A stretch of DNA of 56,435 bases from positions 1 through 56,435 of the forward strand of contig JARLGR010000144.1 in the NCBI GenBank assembly GCA_031292665.1, written 5' to 3'. The number at the start of each line of letters is the position of its first letter. Within the stretch, counting starts at the first letter, position 1. The notes below the pieces were generated by a model. That model had not been told where the DNA came from. It did no database searches and saw nothing but the letters and a program-made list of their open reading frames with translations. Below are positions 37,439 to 48,772 of the stretch, in pieces. The position numbers and the translations under genes are program-made. This stretch comes from Mycobacterium sp. (GTDB lineage Bacteria; Actinomycetota; Actinomycetes; Mycobacteriales; Mycobacteriaceae).

Positions 37439-38656
37439 CTATTTACCTCCGCCGGCCAGGAACCCCACATCCCGTCGCCCCGGACCGACCGATGGTTCGG
37501 GATCGGCACCGAGGGTGTGCGCGAGCAGTTCGTGATAGACGTCACGGAAGTCCACTGTCGTCTTCAGATCACCGTCGGTCAGGTCGGTCAGGCTGGGCTG
37601 GTCGCCGTAGAACCCGGCCTTGACCGGTGTGCCCGCGATGAACACCGGACCTGAGGTGCCGTGGTCGGTGCCCTGCGACGCGTTGGCCGCGACGCGGCGG
37701 CCGAATTCGGAATACATCAGCACCACGACGTTGTGGCCGTACGGCGTGCCCTGCAGCTTGTGGAAGAACGGAGTGACGGCGTCGTCGAGGGTCTTGAGCA
37801 GCGCTTGTTGTGGGGCCCGCTCGTCGGCATGAGTGTCGAAGCCGAGCAGCTGTGTCATGTACACCTGGGTCGGCACACCGGCGCGGATGCACCCCGCTAC
37901 CAGATCCAGATCGCTGGCGAGCTGATTGTCGGCTTGGCCGGCGGCCTGCAGGTGGCCGTTGATCACCGGCGCGAAGCGCGTGTTGGTGGCGTGGCTGGAC
38001 CGGTAGGACTCGCACACCTGGCTCATCGCCTTGGTGTCGTGTGGATCGTCGGCGCTCAGCGCGGCCAGCGTCCGGGCGATGTCAGGCGGAATAGCTGGCA
38101 CGAAATCGGAAAGTGATGCGGCGACGTGCTTTTCGCCGACGCCCAGTGGCGGCAGCACGGTGCCGATGTTGACCGCACGGATCGGATCGTCGCCGGTGGC
38201 GTCCAGCCAGCGTCCGATCCAGCCACTGGTCACGGCGTCGACCGGATTTGCGGTCTGCCAGATGTCCATGGACCGGAAGTGGCTGCGGTCCGGTTTCGGA
38301 TAGCCGACGCCACGCACGATCGCCAGCTTGTTGGTGTGCCACAGGTTCGACATCCCGGTCAGTGCCGGATTCAGCCCGAAGGCGGAATCGAGCCGGAGCA
38401 CCTCCTCCGGCTTGTAGGCGAGCTCGGGGCGGGCGTCGTGATAGGCGTTGTCCGCGTAGGGGATCACCGTGTTGAGGCCGTCGTTCCCGCCGTACAGCGT
38501 GACTATCACCAGGATTCCGCTGTTGGTCGGCAGCGGGCGGTTCCGTCCCTCGTTGAGCAGATCCGGCAGCGTCACTGCGGCGACTCCGCCGAGCAGTCCG
38601 GCTGCACCCACCCCGGCACTTGCGATCAGAAACCTGCGGCGATTGAACTCGGGCAT
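37439..38656 (-). CDS. DUF1501 family protein with Tat signal
   Basis: The 405-residue protein begins MPEFNRRRFLIASAGVGAAG, a twin-arginine signal peptide. The body is a DUF1501 (sulfatase/alkaline-phosphatase-like) domain: LVIVTLYGGNDGLNTVIPYA, HTNKLAIVRGVGYPKPDRSH, GFDTHADERAPQQALLKTLD, and YSEFGRRVAANASQGTDHGT, which hold the metal-ligand-like Asp/His residues. The role is unknown. It follows the DUF1800 gene by 9 bases; these two families are paired in many bacteria and are probably exported together. Confidence 0.9.
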   Translation of the reverse strand: MPEFNRRRFLIASAGVGAAGLLGGVAAVTLPDLLNEGRNRPLPTNSGILVIVTLYGGNDGLNTVIPYADNAYHDARPELAYKPEEVLRLDSAFGLNPALTGMSNLWHTNKLAIVRGVGYPKPDRSHFRSMDIWQTANPVDAVTSGWIGRWLDATGDDPIRAVNIGTVLPPLGVGEKHVAASLSDFVPAIPPDIARTLAALSADDPHDTKAMSQVCESYRSSHATNTRFAPVINGHLQAAGQADNQLASDLDLVAGCIRAGVPTQVYMTQLLGFDTHADERAPQQALLKTLDDAVTPFFHKLQGTPYGHNVVVLMYSEFGRRVAANASQGTDHGTSGPVFIAGTPVKAGFYGDQPSLTDLTDGDLKTTVDFRDVYHELLAHTLGADPEPSVGPGRRDVGFLAGGGK

Positions 38657-38665
38657 CGGTTCTCT

Positions 38666-39979
38666 TTACGACGTCACGTATTCGGGGGTGATGACGGCCG
38701 CTGCCACCAATCGGTGCGGATCATCGATCAGCGGCTTGAGGGCAGCCGCGGACCGATCCGACCAGGCGCCGATGCCTAAAAGGTAGCCGACCCCGTCGAT
38801 GCGTTCACTCGATGCCATCTTTTCTACTGCGCTGATATCACCGAGCGCGAGAAGTCGGTTCGCGGCCCAGACTCGTGCCGCCGCACTGTTTGTCGATAAC
38901 CACAGCTGCCCGCGGGGCCAGCCGCCGACATCCGGCGGGTAGAACGGGCGCTGGCCCATCACCCTGAGAACCTGGTCGAGGTCGGCGAGGACATGTTCGT
39001 CGTCGAGCGGCACCGCGAGCGAGCGGACGATGCCCACCAACCATTCGACCGGGGTGTTGACGACGGTCCCTGCGGCCTTGGTGAATTCGGGGTCCAACAC
39101 AACCGCTTTGGTCAGGGCCCTGAGGTCCCGATTCGGTCCGTACGCGGCGACGAGGCGGGTGAGGGTATCCGGGGATGCGGGCAGGTCCGAAGCCAGTAGC
39201 CGCCACAGGGTGCCGGCCACGAATGCGGCAGAGGCGGGCTGGCGCAGCACGATGTCACAGAAGTCGGAGTCAGTGAAGTTGCCTGTGACGCCGAGCACCG
39301 TCTTGACCGATTCGTCGTGATGTTCGGGGTAGACCACGGTGCCGCCGTCGGGCAACAGGTGCCGGCCGGTGAGTGCCTTGGCACCCTCTTTCACGTCGAT
39401 TTCGGTGTAGCCGTTGGCATGTCCCATGGTGAAGAGCTCCATGAACTCGCGGGACAGGTTTTCGTTCGGCGCCGCGGCGGTGTTGACGTCGCCGTCCAGC
39501 CAGTGGAGCATTGCGCCGTCGGTGAGCATGGCATACGCCAGGGCGTGGAAGTCGCCGACCGCCAGGGTGCGCAGTTTCTCGTTCTGCTCACCCATCAGTT
39601 GCGCGGCGTTGACCTTCTCGGCCGAGGTGGCAAAGTGGTTGTGCCACAACAAGGTCAGCTTTTCGTGGATGGGTTGTTGGACGGCGGCCATGCGCCGCAG
39701 CCACCAGCCCGAGAGTACTTGCATGCGGGCCACCAGCTCCTGTCCGAAACCGGCGATCTCGGCGGCCGATGCGCCGGCCGGTGGGTACTGGGGGATGGCC
39801 GATTTCGGCATCGGGGTGGCCACCGCACCGGGGTCGGCATTCGGATCCAGGTTCAGCACGGCGTCGAGGTGGGTCGACCAGCTCTGGGCGGCCACTGCGT
39901 CCACTTGGGCCCCGGTGGTACCGAAGCCGGTGCGGCGCAGCATCCGTGCGGTTGCCAGCCACTGCGGTGGCTGCGACAC
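38666..39979 (-). CDS. DUF1800 family protein
   Basis: A 437-residue, mostly helical protein with the DUF1800 signatures: ATARMLRRTGFGTTGAQVDA near the start, EKLTLLWHNHFATSAEKVNA, ENLSREFMELFTMGHANGYT, and PFYPPDVGGWPRGQLWLSTN. No signal peptide is obvious, so it may leave the cell as a complex with the Tat-exported DUF1501 partner. GTG start at 39979. It is the first gene of the pair. Function unknown; links to exported polymers or nanostructures have been proposed for the pair in other bacteria. Confidence 0.9.
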   Translation of the reverse strand: MSQPPQWLATARMLRRTGFGTTGAQVDAVAAQSWSTHLDAVLNLDPNADPGAVATPMPKSAIPQYPPAGASAAEIAGFGQELVARMQVLSGWWLRRMAAVQQPIHEKLTLLWHNHFATSAEKVNAAQLMGEQNEKLRTLAVGDFHALAYAMLTDGAMLHWLDGDVNTAAAPNENLSREFMELFTMGHANGYTEIDVKEGAKALTGRHLLPDGGTVVYPEHHDESVKTVLGVTGNFTDSDFCDIVLRQPASAAFVAGTLWRLLASDLPASPDTLTRLVAAYGPNRDLRALTKAVVLDPEFTKAAGTVVNTPVEWLVGIVRSLAVPLDDEHVLADLDQVLRVMGQRPFYPPDVGGWPRGQLWLSTNSAAARVWAANRLLALGDISAVEKMASSERIDGVGYLLGIGAWSDRSAAALKPLIDDPHRLVAAAVITPEYVTS

Positions 39980-40097
39980 GATCGAACCTACTTTCCCGAG
40001 TCGTCCTCGCGACCCGTGTCGGGTCCCTCATGAATCTAGGCGATCGGCGTCGCTGGCGGCGCGGGATGCAGCTGATTCCAAGGTTTGCCGGGTGTGG

Positions 40098-40799
40098 TCA
40101 CAGGCGGCGATTCAGCGCCTCGGCAGCGGCCAGCAGATCGGCCGCCCACCGGACGCCGGGCCGGCGGCCCATCCGGTCGATGGGCCCGGATACCGAGACC
40201 GCCGCAATCACGGCGCCGCGGTTGTCGCGCACCGGCGCCGAGACGCTGGCGACGCCGGGTTCGCGCTCGGCGGCACTCTGGGCCCAACCGCGCCGGCGGA
40301 CCTCGGCCAGCACCCGGTCGGTGAACTTTGCTGTGGGCAGCACCGCCTGCTGGGTCGCGGCATCGCTGAAGGCCAGCAGCACCTTTGCTCCGGAGCCGGC
40401 GGTCATCGGCAACTGGGTGCCGACCGGAACGGTGTCTCGTAGGCCCGCCGGCGGTTCCAGGGCCATGACGCACACCCGGGTCAGGCCTTCCCGCCGGTAG
40501 AGCTGCACGCTCTCACCGGTGATCTCGCGGAGCCGCGGCAGCACGGCGGCGGCCGCGGTCAGCAGTGGGTCGTTGACCTGGCCTGCCAGCTCGGTCAACG
40601 CGGGCCCGAGCCGCCACCGGCCTTCGGCGTCGCGGGCCAGTAGTCGGTGCACTTCAAGGCCGGCGGCCAGCCGATGGGCGGTGGCCCGGGGCAGTCCCGT
40701 GCGCGCGCACAGTTCGGCCAGGCCGCACGGTGACTCGGCCACCGAATGCAGCACACCCACCGCTTTGTCGAGGACGCCGATGCCGCTATCCTGTCTCAC
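40098..40799 (-). CDS. ltbR: IclR-family regulator of leucine synthesis (LtbR/NdgR type)
   Basis: A 233-residue IclR protein: winged helix in residues 1-65 ([40 protein letters not shown]) and an effector domain ([36 protein letters not shown]). It is divergent from leuCD, as are NdgR in Streptomyces and LtbR in Corynebacterium, which control leuCD. Two direct repeats GTCTC(A/G)C at 40793-40799 and 40814-40820 overlap its own start and promoter, which suggests autoregulation. TAGTAT lies 6 bases upstream of the GTG, so its mRNA is probably leaderless. Confidence 0.9.
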   Translation of the reverse strand: MRQDSGIGVLDKAVGVLHSVAESPCGLAELCARTGLPRATAHRLAAGLEVHRLLARDAEGRWRLGPALTELAGQVNDPLLTAAAAVLPRLREITGESVQLYRREGLTRVCVMALEPPAGLRDTVPVGTQLPMTAGSGAKVLLAFSDAATQQAVLPTAKFTDRVLAEVRRRGWAQSAAEREPGVASVSAPVRDNRGAVIAAVSVSGPIDRMGRRPGVRWAADLLAAAEALNRRL

Positions 40800-40820
40800 A
40801 GGGAGATACTAACGTCTCGC
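40793..40820. promoter_or_regulatory. Candidate IclR operator in the ltbR-leuC gap
   Basis: GTCTCAC (40793-40799) and GTCTCGC (40814-40820) are direct repeats 21 bp apart, two helical turns, and bracket the -10 of the regulator gene (TAGTAT, minus strand, 40806-40811). The pair lies 54 bases before the leuC start. Confidence 0.45.
40806..40811 (-). promoter_or_regulatory. -10 hexamer, leaderless promoter of the IclR gene
   Basis: TAGTAT on the minus strand, 6 bases before the GTG at 40799. Confidence 0.5.
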
Positions 40821-40873
40821 ATCGTGGGACGGTAGGTCGGCTCCCCGGGCATTGCGGAAGGAACAGCACAGTC

Positions 40874-42298
40874 ATGACGAACCAGCCACGCACCATGGCG
40901 GAAAAGGTCTGGGCGGACCACGTGGTGGTCCAGGGCGCAGGCGAAGGTGCCGCCCGCGAACCCGATCTCATCTATATAGATCTGCATCTGGTGCACGAGG
41001 TCACCAGCCCGCAGGCATTCGACGGTCTGCGGATGGCCGGCCGGCCGGTACACCGCCCGGATCTGACCATCGCGACTGAGGACCACAACGTCCCGACAAT
41101 CGACATCGACAAGCCGATCGCGGATCCGGTGTCCCGCATCCAGGTTGAGACCCTCCGGCGCAACTGCGCGGAATTCGGGGTGCGGCTCTTCCCGATGGGT
41201 GATGCGCAGCAGGGCATCGTGCACATCATCGGCCCGCAGTTGGGGTTGACCCAGCCCGGCATGACGGTGGTCTGCGGCGACAGCCACACGTCCACGCACG
41301 GCGCCTTCGGCGCCATCGCCATGGGCATCGGCACCTCCGAGGTTGAACATGTGCTGGCCACCCAGACGTTGCCGCTCAAGCCGTTCAAGACCATGGCGAT
41401 CAATGTCGACGGTGTGCTGCCGGCCGGCGTCAGCGCCAAGGACATCATTCTGGCGGTGATCGCCAAGATCGGCACCGGCGGCGGCCAGGGGCACGTCATC
41501 GAATACCGGGGCAGCGCCATCGAATCGCTGTCGATGGAAGGCCGGATGACGATCTGCAACATGAGCATCGAGGCCGGGGCACGCGCCGGCATGGTCGCCC
41601 CTGACGAGACCACCTTCGAGTTCCTGAAGGGCCGTCCGCATGCGCCGCAGGGCGCGGAATGGGATGCGGCCGTGGCGGCCTGGACCGCGTTGCGTACTGA
41701 CGAGGGTGCCGAATTCGACACCGAGGTGTACGTCGATGCGGCCGAGCTGAGCCCGTTTGTCACCTGGGGTACCAACCCCGGCCAGGGCGTGCCGCTGGCC
41801 GGCAACGTCCCGGACCCGGAACTGATCTTCGACGAAGGGGACCGGCTGGCCGCTGAAAAGGCGTTGACCTACATGGATCTTCGGGGTGGCACGCCGATGC
41901 GTGAGATCGCCGTGGACACCGTCTTCGTCGGCTCCTGCACCAATGGACGCATCGAGGATCTGCGCGTGGTGGCCGACGTGCTACGTGACCGCAGGGTCGC
42001 CGACGGGGTGCGGATGCTGGTGGTGCCCGGGTCGATGGCCGTGCGCGCGCAGGCCGAATCCGAGGGCCTGGGCGAGATTTTCACCGCGGCGGGCGCCGAA
42101 TGGCGTCAGGCCGGTTGCTCGATGTGTCTGGGCATGAACCCCGATCAGCTGTCGCCGGGGCAGCGCTGCGCGTCCACGTCCAACCGCAATTTCGAAGGCC
42201 GCCAGGGCAAGGGCGGTCGTACCCACCTCGTGTCACCCGCCGTCGCCGCCGCCACCGCGGTGCGCGGAACCCTGTCCTCACCCGCCGATCTGAGCTAG
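40874..42298 (+). CDS. leuC: 3-isopropylmalate dehydratase large subunit
   Basis: LeuC with LeuD isomerises 2-isopropylmalate to 3-isopropylmalate through a [4Fe-4S] cluster. The 474-residue protein shows [20 protein letters not shown], and the three cluster cysteines in VGSCTNGR and [12 protein letters not shown] start at the ATG at 40874, which gives [13 protein letters not shown] and the usual length. It is divergent from the IclR regulator and forms an operon with leuD. Confidence 0.97.
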   Translation: MTNQPRTMAEKVWADHVVVQGAGEGAAREPDLIYIDLHLVHEVTSPQAFDGLRMAGRPVHRPDLTIATEDHNVPTIDIDKPIADPVSRIQVETLRRNCAEFGVRLFPMGDAQQGIVHIIGPQLGLTQPGMTVVCGDSHTSTHGAFGAIAMGIGTSEVEHVLATQTLPLKPFKTMAINVDGVLPAGVSAKDIILAVIAKIGTGGGQGHVIEYRGSAIESLSMEGRMTICNMSIEAGARAGMVAPDETTFEFLKGRPHAPQGAEWDAAVAAWTALRTDEGAEFDTEVYVDAAELSPFVTWGTNPGQGVPLAGNVPDPELIFDEGDRLAAEKALTYMDLRGGTPMREIAVDTVFVGSCTNGRIEDLRVVADVLRDRRVADGVRMLVVPGSMAVRAQAESEGLGEIFTAAGAEWRQAGCSMCLGMNPDQLSPGQRCASTSNRNFEGRQGKGGRTHLVSPAVAAATAVRGTLSSPADLS

Positions 42299-42310
42299 GA
42301 GCGCACAGCC

Positions 42311-42904
42311 ATGGAGGCTTTCCACACCCATACCGGAATCGGCGTTCCGCTGCGCCGGTCCAATGTCGACACCGACCAGATCATCCCGGCGGTGTACCTG
42401 AAGCGGGTCACCCGAACAGGTTTCGAGGACGGTCTGTTCGCCGCGTGGCGGGCCGATCCGTCGTTCATTCTCAATGTGCCCCCGTTCGACCGGGGTTCGG
42501 TTCTGGTGGCCGGACCCGATTTCGGCACCGGCTCATCCCGCGAGCACGCGGTGTGGGCGTTGATGGATTACGGATTCCGCGTCGTCATCTCGTCTCGCTT
42601 CGGAGATATTTTTCGCGGCAATTCCGGCAAGGCCGGACTGCTCGCGGCGGAGGTTGCGCAGGACGATGTCGAACTGCTTTGGAAGCTCATCGAGCAGCAT
42701 CCGGGGCTGGAAATCACTGTGAATCTTCAAGATCGGAATTTGACCGCGGGAACGGTCGTGCTGCCCTTCAAGATTGACGATTACACCGCCTGGCGACTGC
42801 TTGAAGGTCTTGACGATATAGGCCTTACGCTGCGGAAATTCGACGAAATCGAGTCCTACGAGCAGACCCGGCCGAGCTACAAACCCCGCACTCTGCCGGC
42901 CTGA
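42311..42904 (+). CDS. leuD: 3-isopropylmalate dehydratase small subunit
   Basis: LeuD is the swivel subunit that completes the active site of LeuC. The 197-residue product shows [20 protein letters not shown] at the start and the loop [20 protein letters not shown], whose Gly/Ser residues bind substrate. It starts 12 bases after leuC with a weak purine-rich site (AGGAGCG) and is followed by a terminator hairpin. Confidence 0.97.
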   Translation: MEAFHTHTGIGVPLRRSNVDTDQIIPAVYLKRVTRTGFEDGLFAAWRADPSFILNVPPFDRGSVLVAGPDFGTGSSREHAVWALMDYGFRVVISSRFGDIFRGNSGKAGLLAAEVAQDDVELLWKLIEQHPGLEITVNLQDRNLTAGTVVLPFKIDDYTAWRLLEGLDDIGLTLRKFDEIESYEQTRPSYKPRTLPA

Positions 42905-42911
42905 TCGAGGC

Positions 42912-42944
42912 GCTCCGTAGGTCCCGTTCGGGGACCTGCGGAGC
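42912..42944 (+). terminator. Terminator after leuCD
   Basis: GCTCCGTAGGTCCC (42912-42925) pairs with GGGACCTGCGGAGC (42931-42944), 14 pairs with one G-U, loop GTTCG, followed by AATTTC. Confidence 0.7.
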
Positions 42945-43152
42945 AATTTCGGCACTCGTGCGCAGCCCGAATCCCTGCCCCCGCAACCAGGTTCTGAGAC
43001 CTACGAACCACCTCCCAAGTGGGCCAACCGGATTGCCAAAACCCATATTGGCTACGCCCGAAATTGGGCGTGGCTCTTGGAAATCGGCGGGTCCTGGGTT
43101 TACCGTGTGCATTAGTCGGTCCACCCAGGGCCACTGAATTCGGAGGTTTTGG

Positions 43153-43740
43153 ATGAATAAAGCAGAACTTATCGATGCCCTGACAGAGAAGTTGGGCACC
43201 GATCGTCGGCAGGCCACCGCCGCCGTCGAGCACATCGTCGACACCATTGTGCGCGCCGTGCACAAGGGTGAGAGCGTCACGATCACCGGCTTCGGCGTCT
43301 TCGAGCAGCGCCGGCGCGCCGCTCGCGTCGCGCGCAACCCGCGCACCGGCGAGACCGTCAAGGTGAAGCCGACCTCGGTTCCGGCGTTCCGCCCGGGTGC
43401 TCAGTTCAAGGCCGTTGTGTCTGGTGCGCAGCGTCTTTCGGCCGAAGGTCCGGCCGTGAAGCGCGGCGCCACCGCCGCTCCGGCTCGCCGTGGCGCGGCC
43501 AAGAAGGCTGCCCCGGCCAAGAAGGCTGCGCCGGCCAAGAAGGCTGCTGCCAAGGCTCCGGTCAAGAAGGCTGCGCCCGCCAAGAAGGTCGCTGCCAAGG
43601 CTCCGGTCAAGAAGGCTGCGCCGGCCAAGAAGGCTGCGCCCGCCAAGAAGGTCGCTGCCAAGGCTCCGGTCAAGAAGGCTGCGCCGGCCAAGAAGGCTGC
43701 GCCCGCCAAGAAGGCTCCGGCCAAGAAGGGCCGCCGCTAA
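43153..43740 (+). CDS. hupB: Histone-like DNA-binding protein HupB
   Basis: HupB compacts the nucleoid. The 195-residue protein has an N-terminal HU domain of about 90 residues ([40 protein letters not shown]) and a lysine/alanine-rich C-terminal tail built from PAKKA, AKKAP and VKKA units, which is typical of actinobacterial HU and binds DNA non-specifically. GGAGG lies nine bases before the ATG, one of the clearest ribosome sites in the window. A strong terminator follows. Confidence 0.97.
   Translation: MNKAELIDALTEKLGTDRRQATAAVEHIVDTIVRAVHKGESVTITGFGVFEQRRRAARVARNPRTGETVKVKPTSVPAFRPGAQFKAVVSGAQRLSAEGPAVKRGATAAPARRGAAKKAAPAKKAAPAKKAAAKAPVKKAAPAKKVAAKAPVKKAAPAKKAAPAKKVAAKAPVKKAAPAKKAAPAKKAPAKKGRR
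43494..43733 (+). repeat. Tandem [10 protein letters not shown]-coding repeats in hupB
   Basis: Repeated 15-18 base units (aagaaggctgcgccggcc, gccaaggctccggtcaag) include a block of about 60 bases present twice with near identity around 43570-43690. The tail length may differ between strains. Confidence 0.85.
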
Positions 43741-43764
43741 GGCCTACCGACAGGTCCGACTCGG

Positions 43765-43797
43765 ACACGCCGTGGATCACAGTGATCCACGGCGTGT
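43765..43797. terminator. Bidirectional terminator between hupB and mutT1
   Basis: ACACGCCGTGGATC (43765-43778) pairs perfectly with GATCCACGGCGTGT (43784-43797), loop ACAGT, in the gap between the convergent hupB and mutT1 genes. Confidence 0.75.
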
Positions 43798-43812
43798 TCG
43801 TGTGTGGCGGAG

Positions 43813-44760
43813 CTAGTGTTTTGTCGGCAGGGCACTACCGACGTGGTCAGCGGCGACCAGGGTGTCGCCGTGCAGCGACATAACCCACATGCTGCCCTTG
43901 CGATTACGGGACTTGTCCGGCCGGACATGGTCGCGTTCGCACCACCACGAGATCAGATCGGGGATCACCTTTCCCTGGGTGCAGATCACCGGAGTCCTGC
44001 CTGGGCCGCTCTTCGCGGCGATCTGCAGAATTCGCGCGCGCGCAGTCTTCGGATCGGTCACGTGGGCCTCTTCGGTCAGCGCCGGTTCGTCGAGTATCCC
44101 CACACCGAGTTCTTGGGCGATGGGCTCGACAGTCTGCTGACAGCGGGCCCGTGGTGCGCTGTACACCTCGCTGGCGCCGAAGGCCAGCAGTTGACCGACA
44201 AGCGATTCCGCTTGCGCTCGGCCACGTTTATCGAGCGGCCGCAGTCGGTCTTCACCCTTGTACCGCGACCTACGGCCCGCTGTGGCGTGCCGGACGATCA
44301 GCACGGTGCTGGTATCGGCCGGCCGACGGGTGAAGCGACGCAGCACCTTCCGGTCGTGGGGGTATTGCAGCCGCGACATGGCGGCGGCCACGGGCAGCCA
44401 CTCCAGTTCGTCCACCTCGGAATTTGGCGTGAAGCCGCCGCCGGTGCTGCGAGCGGCCCAGAAGCGGACTTTCTTGGTGCCGTACTCGAGCGGATAGGTG
44501 ACCGTGGCCAGGCGCCGCCCCAGCACCGCCCGATGTCCGGTCTCCTCCAGTAGTTCTCGCACAGCGGTGACCGGCTCGGTCTCACCGGGATCCAGCTTGC
44601 CCTTGGGCAGCGACCAGTCGTCGTAGCGCGGGCGGTGGACGACCGCGATCAGCGGTTCGGCCGATGGATCGGGCCGCCATAACACCGCTCCGGCCGCCAA
44701 CACCGCTCCGGGCGTCAACACTGGCGTCGCGCGGGTGTCGTTCGCCGTCTTGTTCGGCAC
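43813..44760 (-). CDS. mutT1: Nudix hydrolase with histidine phosphatase domain (MutT1)
   Basis: MutT1 removes oxidised nucleotides such as 8-oxo-dGTP and can cleave Ap4A-like substrates. The 315-residue protein has a Nudix domain (residues 15-145; Nudix box from Gly54 to Gly75, GX5EX7REUXEEXG with Glu60, Arg68, Glu69, Glu72, Glu73) and a C-terminal histidine-phosphatase domain ([32 protein letters not shown]). The fusion is typical of mycobacterial MutT1. It is the last gene of fbiD-ppk-mutT1, 51 bases after ppk. Confidence 0.95.
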   Translation of the reverse strand: MPNKTANDTRATPVLTPGAVLAAGAVLWRPDPSAEPLIAVVHRPRYDDWSLPKGKLDPGETEPVTAVRELLEETGHRAVLGRRLATVTYPLEYGTKKVRFWAARSTGGGFTPNSEVDELEWLPVAAAMSRLQYPHDRKVLRRFTRRPADTSTVLIVRHATAGRRSRYKGEDRLRPLDKRGRAQAESLVGQLLAFGASEVYSAPRARCQQTVEPIAQELGVGILDEPALTEEAHVTDPKTARARILQIAAKSGPGRTPVICTQGKVIPDLISWWCERDHVRPDKSRNRKGSMWVMSLHGDTLVAADHVGSALPTKH

Positions 44761-44811
44761 CAGTGCTCCTGGATGTTTGTTGTCGCGGGATGAGTTTCGT
44801 GCCGCTCGCGG

Positions 44812-46992
44812 TCAGGGCGTGCGGCGCCGCTCCATGCTCGCCACCTGGTGATCCCGGACCTTCTCGCCTTCCCGTGGCCGCGCGGTCCAGTGCCCGTCGG
44901 GTCCGAGCTCCCAGCACCGCGTGGCCGGATCCATGGCCGAGTCGAACACTCCATTCAGTTCCTCGGTCAGTCTCGGGTCCTTCACCTGCGCCATGACCTC
45001 GACGCGACGATCGAGATTACGATGCATCATGTCGGCGCTGCCGATCCAGAACTCGTTGATGGCACCGAAATGAATAATTCGTGAATGCTCAAGGAAGCGG
45101 CCGAGAATCGAGCGCACCACGATGTTCTCGGAGTAGCCCGCGGCGCCCGGACGCAGCGCACAGATGCCGCGCACGACCACCTCGACCCGGACCCCGGCCT
45201 GCGACGCCCGGTACAGCGCATCGATCACCTGCTCGTCCACCAAGGCGTTCATCTTCAACCGGATGCGGGCATCGGTGGCACCGGCCCGCTTCGCCTCAAT
45301 TTCGCGCTCGATGCGCTCGATGATGCCGCGTCGCACACCGTACGGGGCGACCAGCAGATTGCGGTACGACACCTTGCGCGAGTACCCGGTCAATGAGTTG
45401 AACAGGTCGGTGAGGTCGGCACCGATCTCGGGCGCGGCGGTCAACAGGCCCACATCCTCGTACAGGCGCGCGGTTTTCGGGTTGTAGTTGCCGGTGCCGA
45501 TATGGCAGTAGCGCCGGATCGTGGAACCCTCCCGGCGCACGACCAATGCCGTCTTGCAGTGCGTCTTGAGCCCGATGAGCCCGTACACCACGTGCACGCC
45601 CGCCTGTTCCAAGGCTCGCGCCCACTTGATGTTGGCCTGCTCGTCGAAGCGGGCCTTGATCTCCACCAGTGCCACGACCTGCTTGCCGGCCTCGGCGGCG
45701 TCGATCAGCGCGTTGACGATCGGCGAGTCTCCAGAGGTTCGGTACAGCGTCTGCTTGATGGCCAACACATTCGGATCGGCAGCGGCCTGTTCGATGAAGC
45801 GCTGCACCGTGGTGGAGAAGGAGTCGTACGGGTGGTGTACCAGCACGTCGCCGTCCCGCAGAGTTGAGAAGATGCTCTTCGGGGTCTCCCGCTCGCCGAA
45901 GGCCGGGGGAGTGGCCGGCACGAACGGTCGATCCTTCAAGTCCGGCCGGTCCACGCCGTAGATCTGCCACAGCGACGAAAGGTCCAGCAGCCCAGGCACT
46001 TCGATGACGTCACCCGGGTGTACGTCCAACTCGCGCAGGAGCAGATCGAGCATGTTCTCGGTCATGTCGGTGGCGACTTCGAGCCGCACCGGCGAGCCGA
46101 ACCGGCGCCGGGCCAGCTCACGTTCCAGGGCTTGCAGCAGGTCTTCGTCGCGGTCCTCTTCGACCTCGAAGTCCGCATTGCGGGTGATCCGGAACGCGTG
46201 ATGTTCGACGATCTCGAGCCCGGGGAACAGCACGGGCAGGAATGCCGCGATGAGTTCCTCCATGGGCAGGAACCGCACCCGGCTCTTCACACCGTCGGTT
46301 CCGGTCCCGGGCTCGTGCAGTTCCACGAACCGATCGACGTTGTCCGGCACCTTGATTCGGGCGAAGTGCCGGGTGCCGTCCTCCGGATTACGCACCGTGA
46401 TGGCCAGGTTGATGCTCAGGCCGCTGACGAACGGGAACGGGTGCGCCGGGTCGACAGCCAGCGGCGTCAATACCGGGAAGACCTGCTCGTGGAAATAGGT
46501 GGACAGCTTGGACTGCTCGTCCTCGTCGAGTTCGGACCAGTTCACGATGGTGATGCCCTGCTCGGCCAGTGCCGGGCGCACCGCCTCGCCGAACACCGCG
46601 GCCTGCCGGCTGGAGATCTGCTGGGTGCGCTCACCGATCCGGCGTAACTGCTCGCGCGGCGACAGACCGTCGGCTGACCGAACCGAAAGTCCGGTCTCGT
46701 CACGGCGTTTCAGCCCGGCCACCCGAACCATGTAGAACTCGTCGAGATTCGACGCGAAGATCGCCAGGAACTTGGCCTGCTCCAACAACGGCAACGACCG
46801 ATCGGCAGCCAACGCCAGCACCCGGGCATTGAAATCCAGCCAGCTCAGCTCACGGTTGAGGTAGCGGTCCTCGGGCAGCGCTTCGTCAGTCGGGTCCGCG
46901 GTGGCCGCCGGGAGCGGCTCCGGGTCGGAATCGACGGGTGTCCGCTCGGTGCGCGCTGCTCGGGTGTCGGCTTCGGTCACCCCGACGATCAT
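44812..46992 (-). CDS. ppk: Polyphosphate kinase 1
   Basis: Ppk1 makes inorganic polyphosphate from ATP and supports stress responses and persistence. The 726-residue protein has the N, head and two C-terminal phospholipase-D-like domains: [17 protein letters not shown] near the start, [20 protein letters not shown], and the HKD-like [20 protein letters not shown] whose His is the phosphorylated residue. Start is at ATG 46992; a GTG at 46980 ([10 protein letters not shown]) is a plausible alternative. It lies between fbiD and mutT1 on the same strand. Confidence 0.96.
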   Translation of the reverse strand: MIVGVTEADTRAARTERTPVDSDPEPLPAATADPTDEALPEDRYLNRELSWLDFNARVLALAADRSLPLLEQAKFLAIFASNLDEFYMVRVAGLKRRDETGLSVRSADGLSPREQLRRIGERTQQISSRQAAVFGEAVRPALAEQGITIVNWSELDEDEQSKLSTYFHEQVFPVLTPLAVDPAHPFPFVSGLSINLAITVRNPEDGTRHFARIKVPDNVDRFVELHEPGTGTDGVKSRVRFLPMEELIAAFLPVLFPGLEIVEHHAFRITRNADFEVEEDRDEDLLQALERELARRRFGSPVRLEVATDMTENMLDLLLRELDVHPGDVIEVPGLLDLSSLWQIYGVDRPDLKDRPFVPATPPAFGERETPKSIFSTLRDGDVLVHHPYDSFSTTVQRFIEQAAADPNVLAIKQTLYRTSGDSPIVNALIDAAEAGKQVVALVEIKARFDEQANIKWARALEQAGVHVVYGLIGLKTHCKTALVVRREGSTIRRYCHIGTGNYNPKTARLYEDVGLLTAAPEIGADLTDLFNSLTGYSRKVSYRNLLVAPYGVRRGIIERIEREIEAKRAGATDARIRLKMNALVDEQVIDALYRASQAGVRVEVVVRGICALRPGAAGYSENIVVRSILGRFLEHSRIIHFGAINEFWIGSADMMHRNLDRRVEVMAQVKDPRLTEELNGVFDSAMDPATRCWELGPDGHWTARPREGEKVRDHQVASMERRRTP

Positions 46993-47047
46993 TCCCTATC
47001 GACAGGGCGCAGGCCACATTGTTCGTAAACCGGCCAGGTCGGGCGAG

Positions 47048-48769
<1,722 letters not shown>

Positions 48770-48772
48770 ACG

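Noticed and set aside
37439..38656. DUF1501 gene as an alkaline phosphatase
   Set aside because: It has the fold-level His/Asp pattern but lacks the nucleophile Ser/Thr motif of true alkaline phosphatases that I could identify.
43401..43724. Hydrophobic AGAAFLA repeat frame on the minus strand of hupB
   Set aside because: It is the exact complement of the lysine/alanine repeats; membrane-like composition is an artefact of reading AAG-GCC repeats backward.
43494..43733. Possible CRISPR-like array in the hupB repeats
   Set aside because: Units are contiguous, in frame and code for the HU tail; there are no unique spacers or cas genes.
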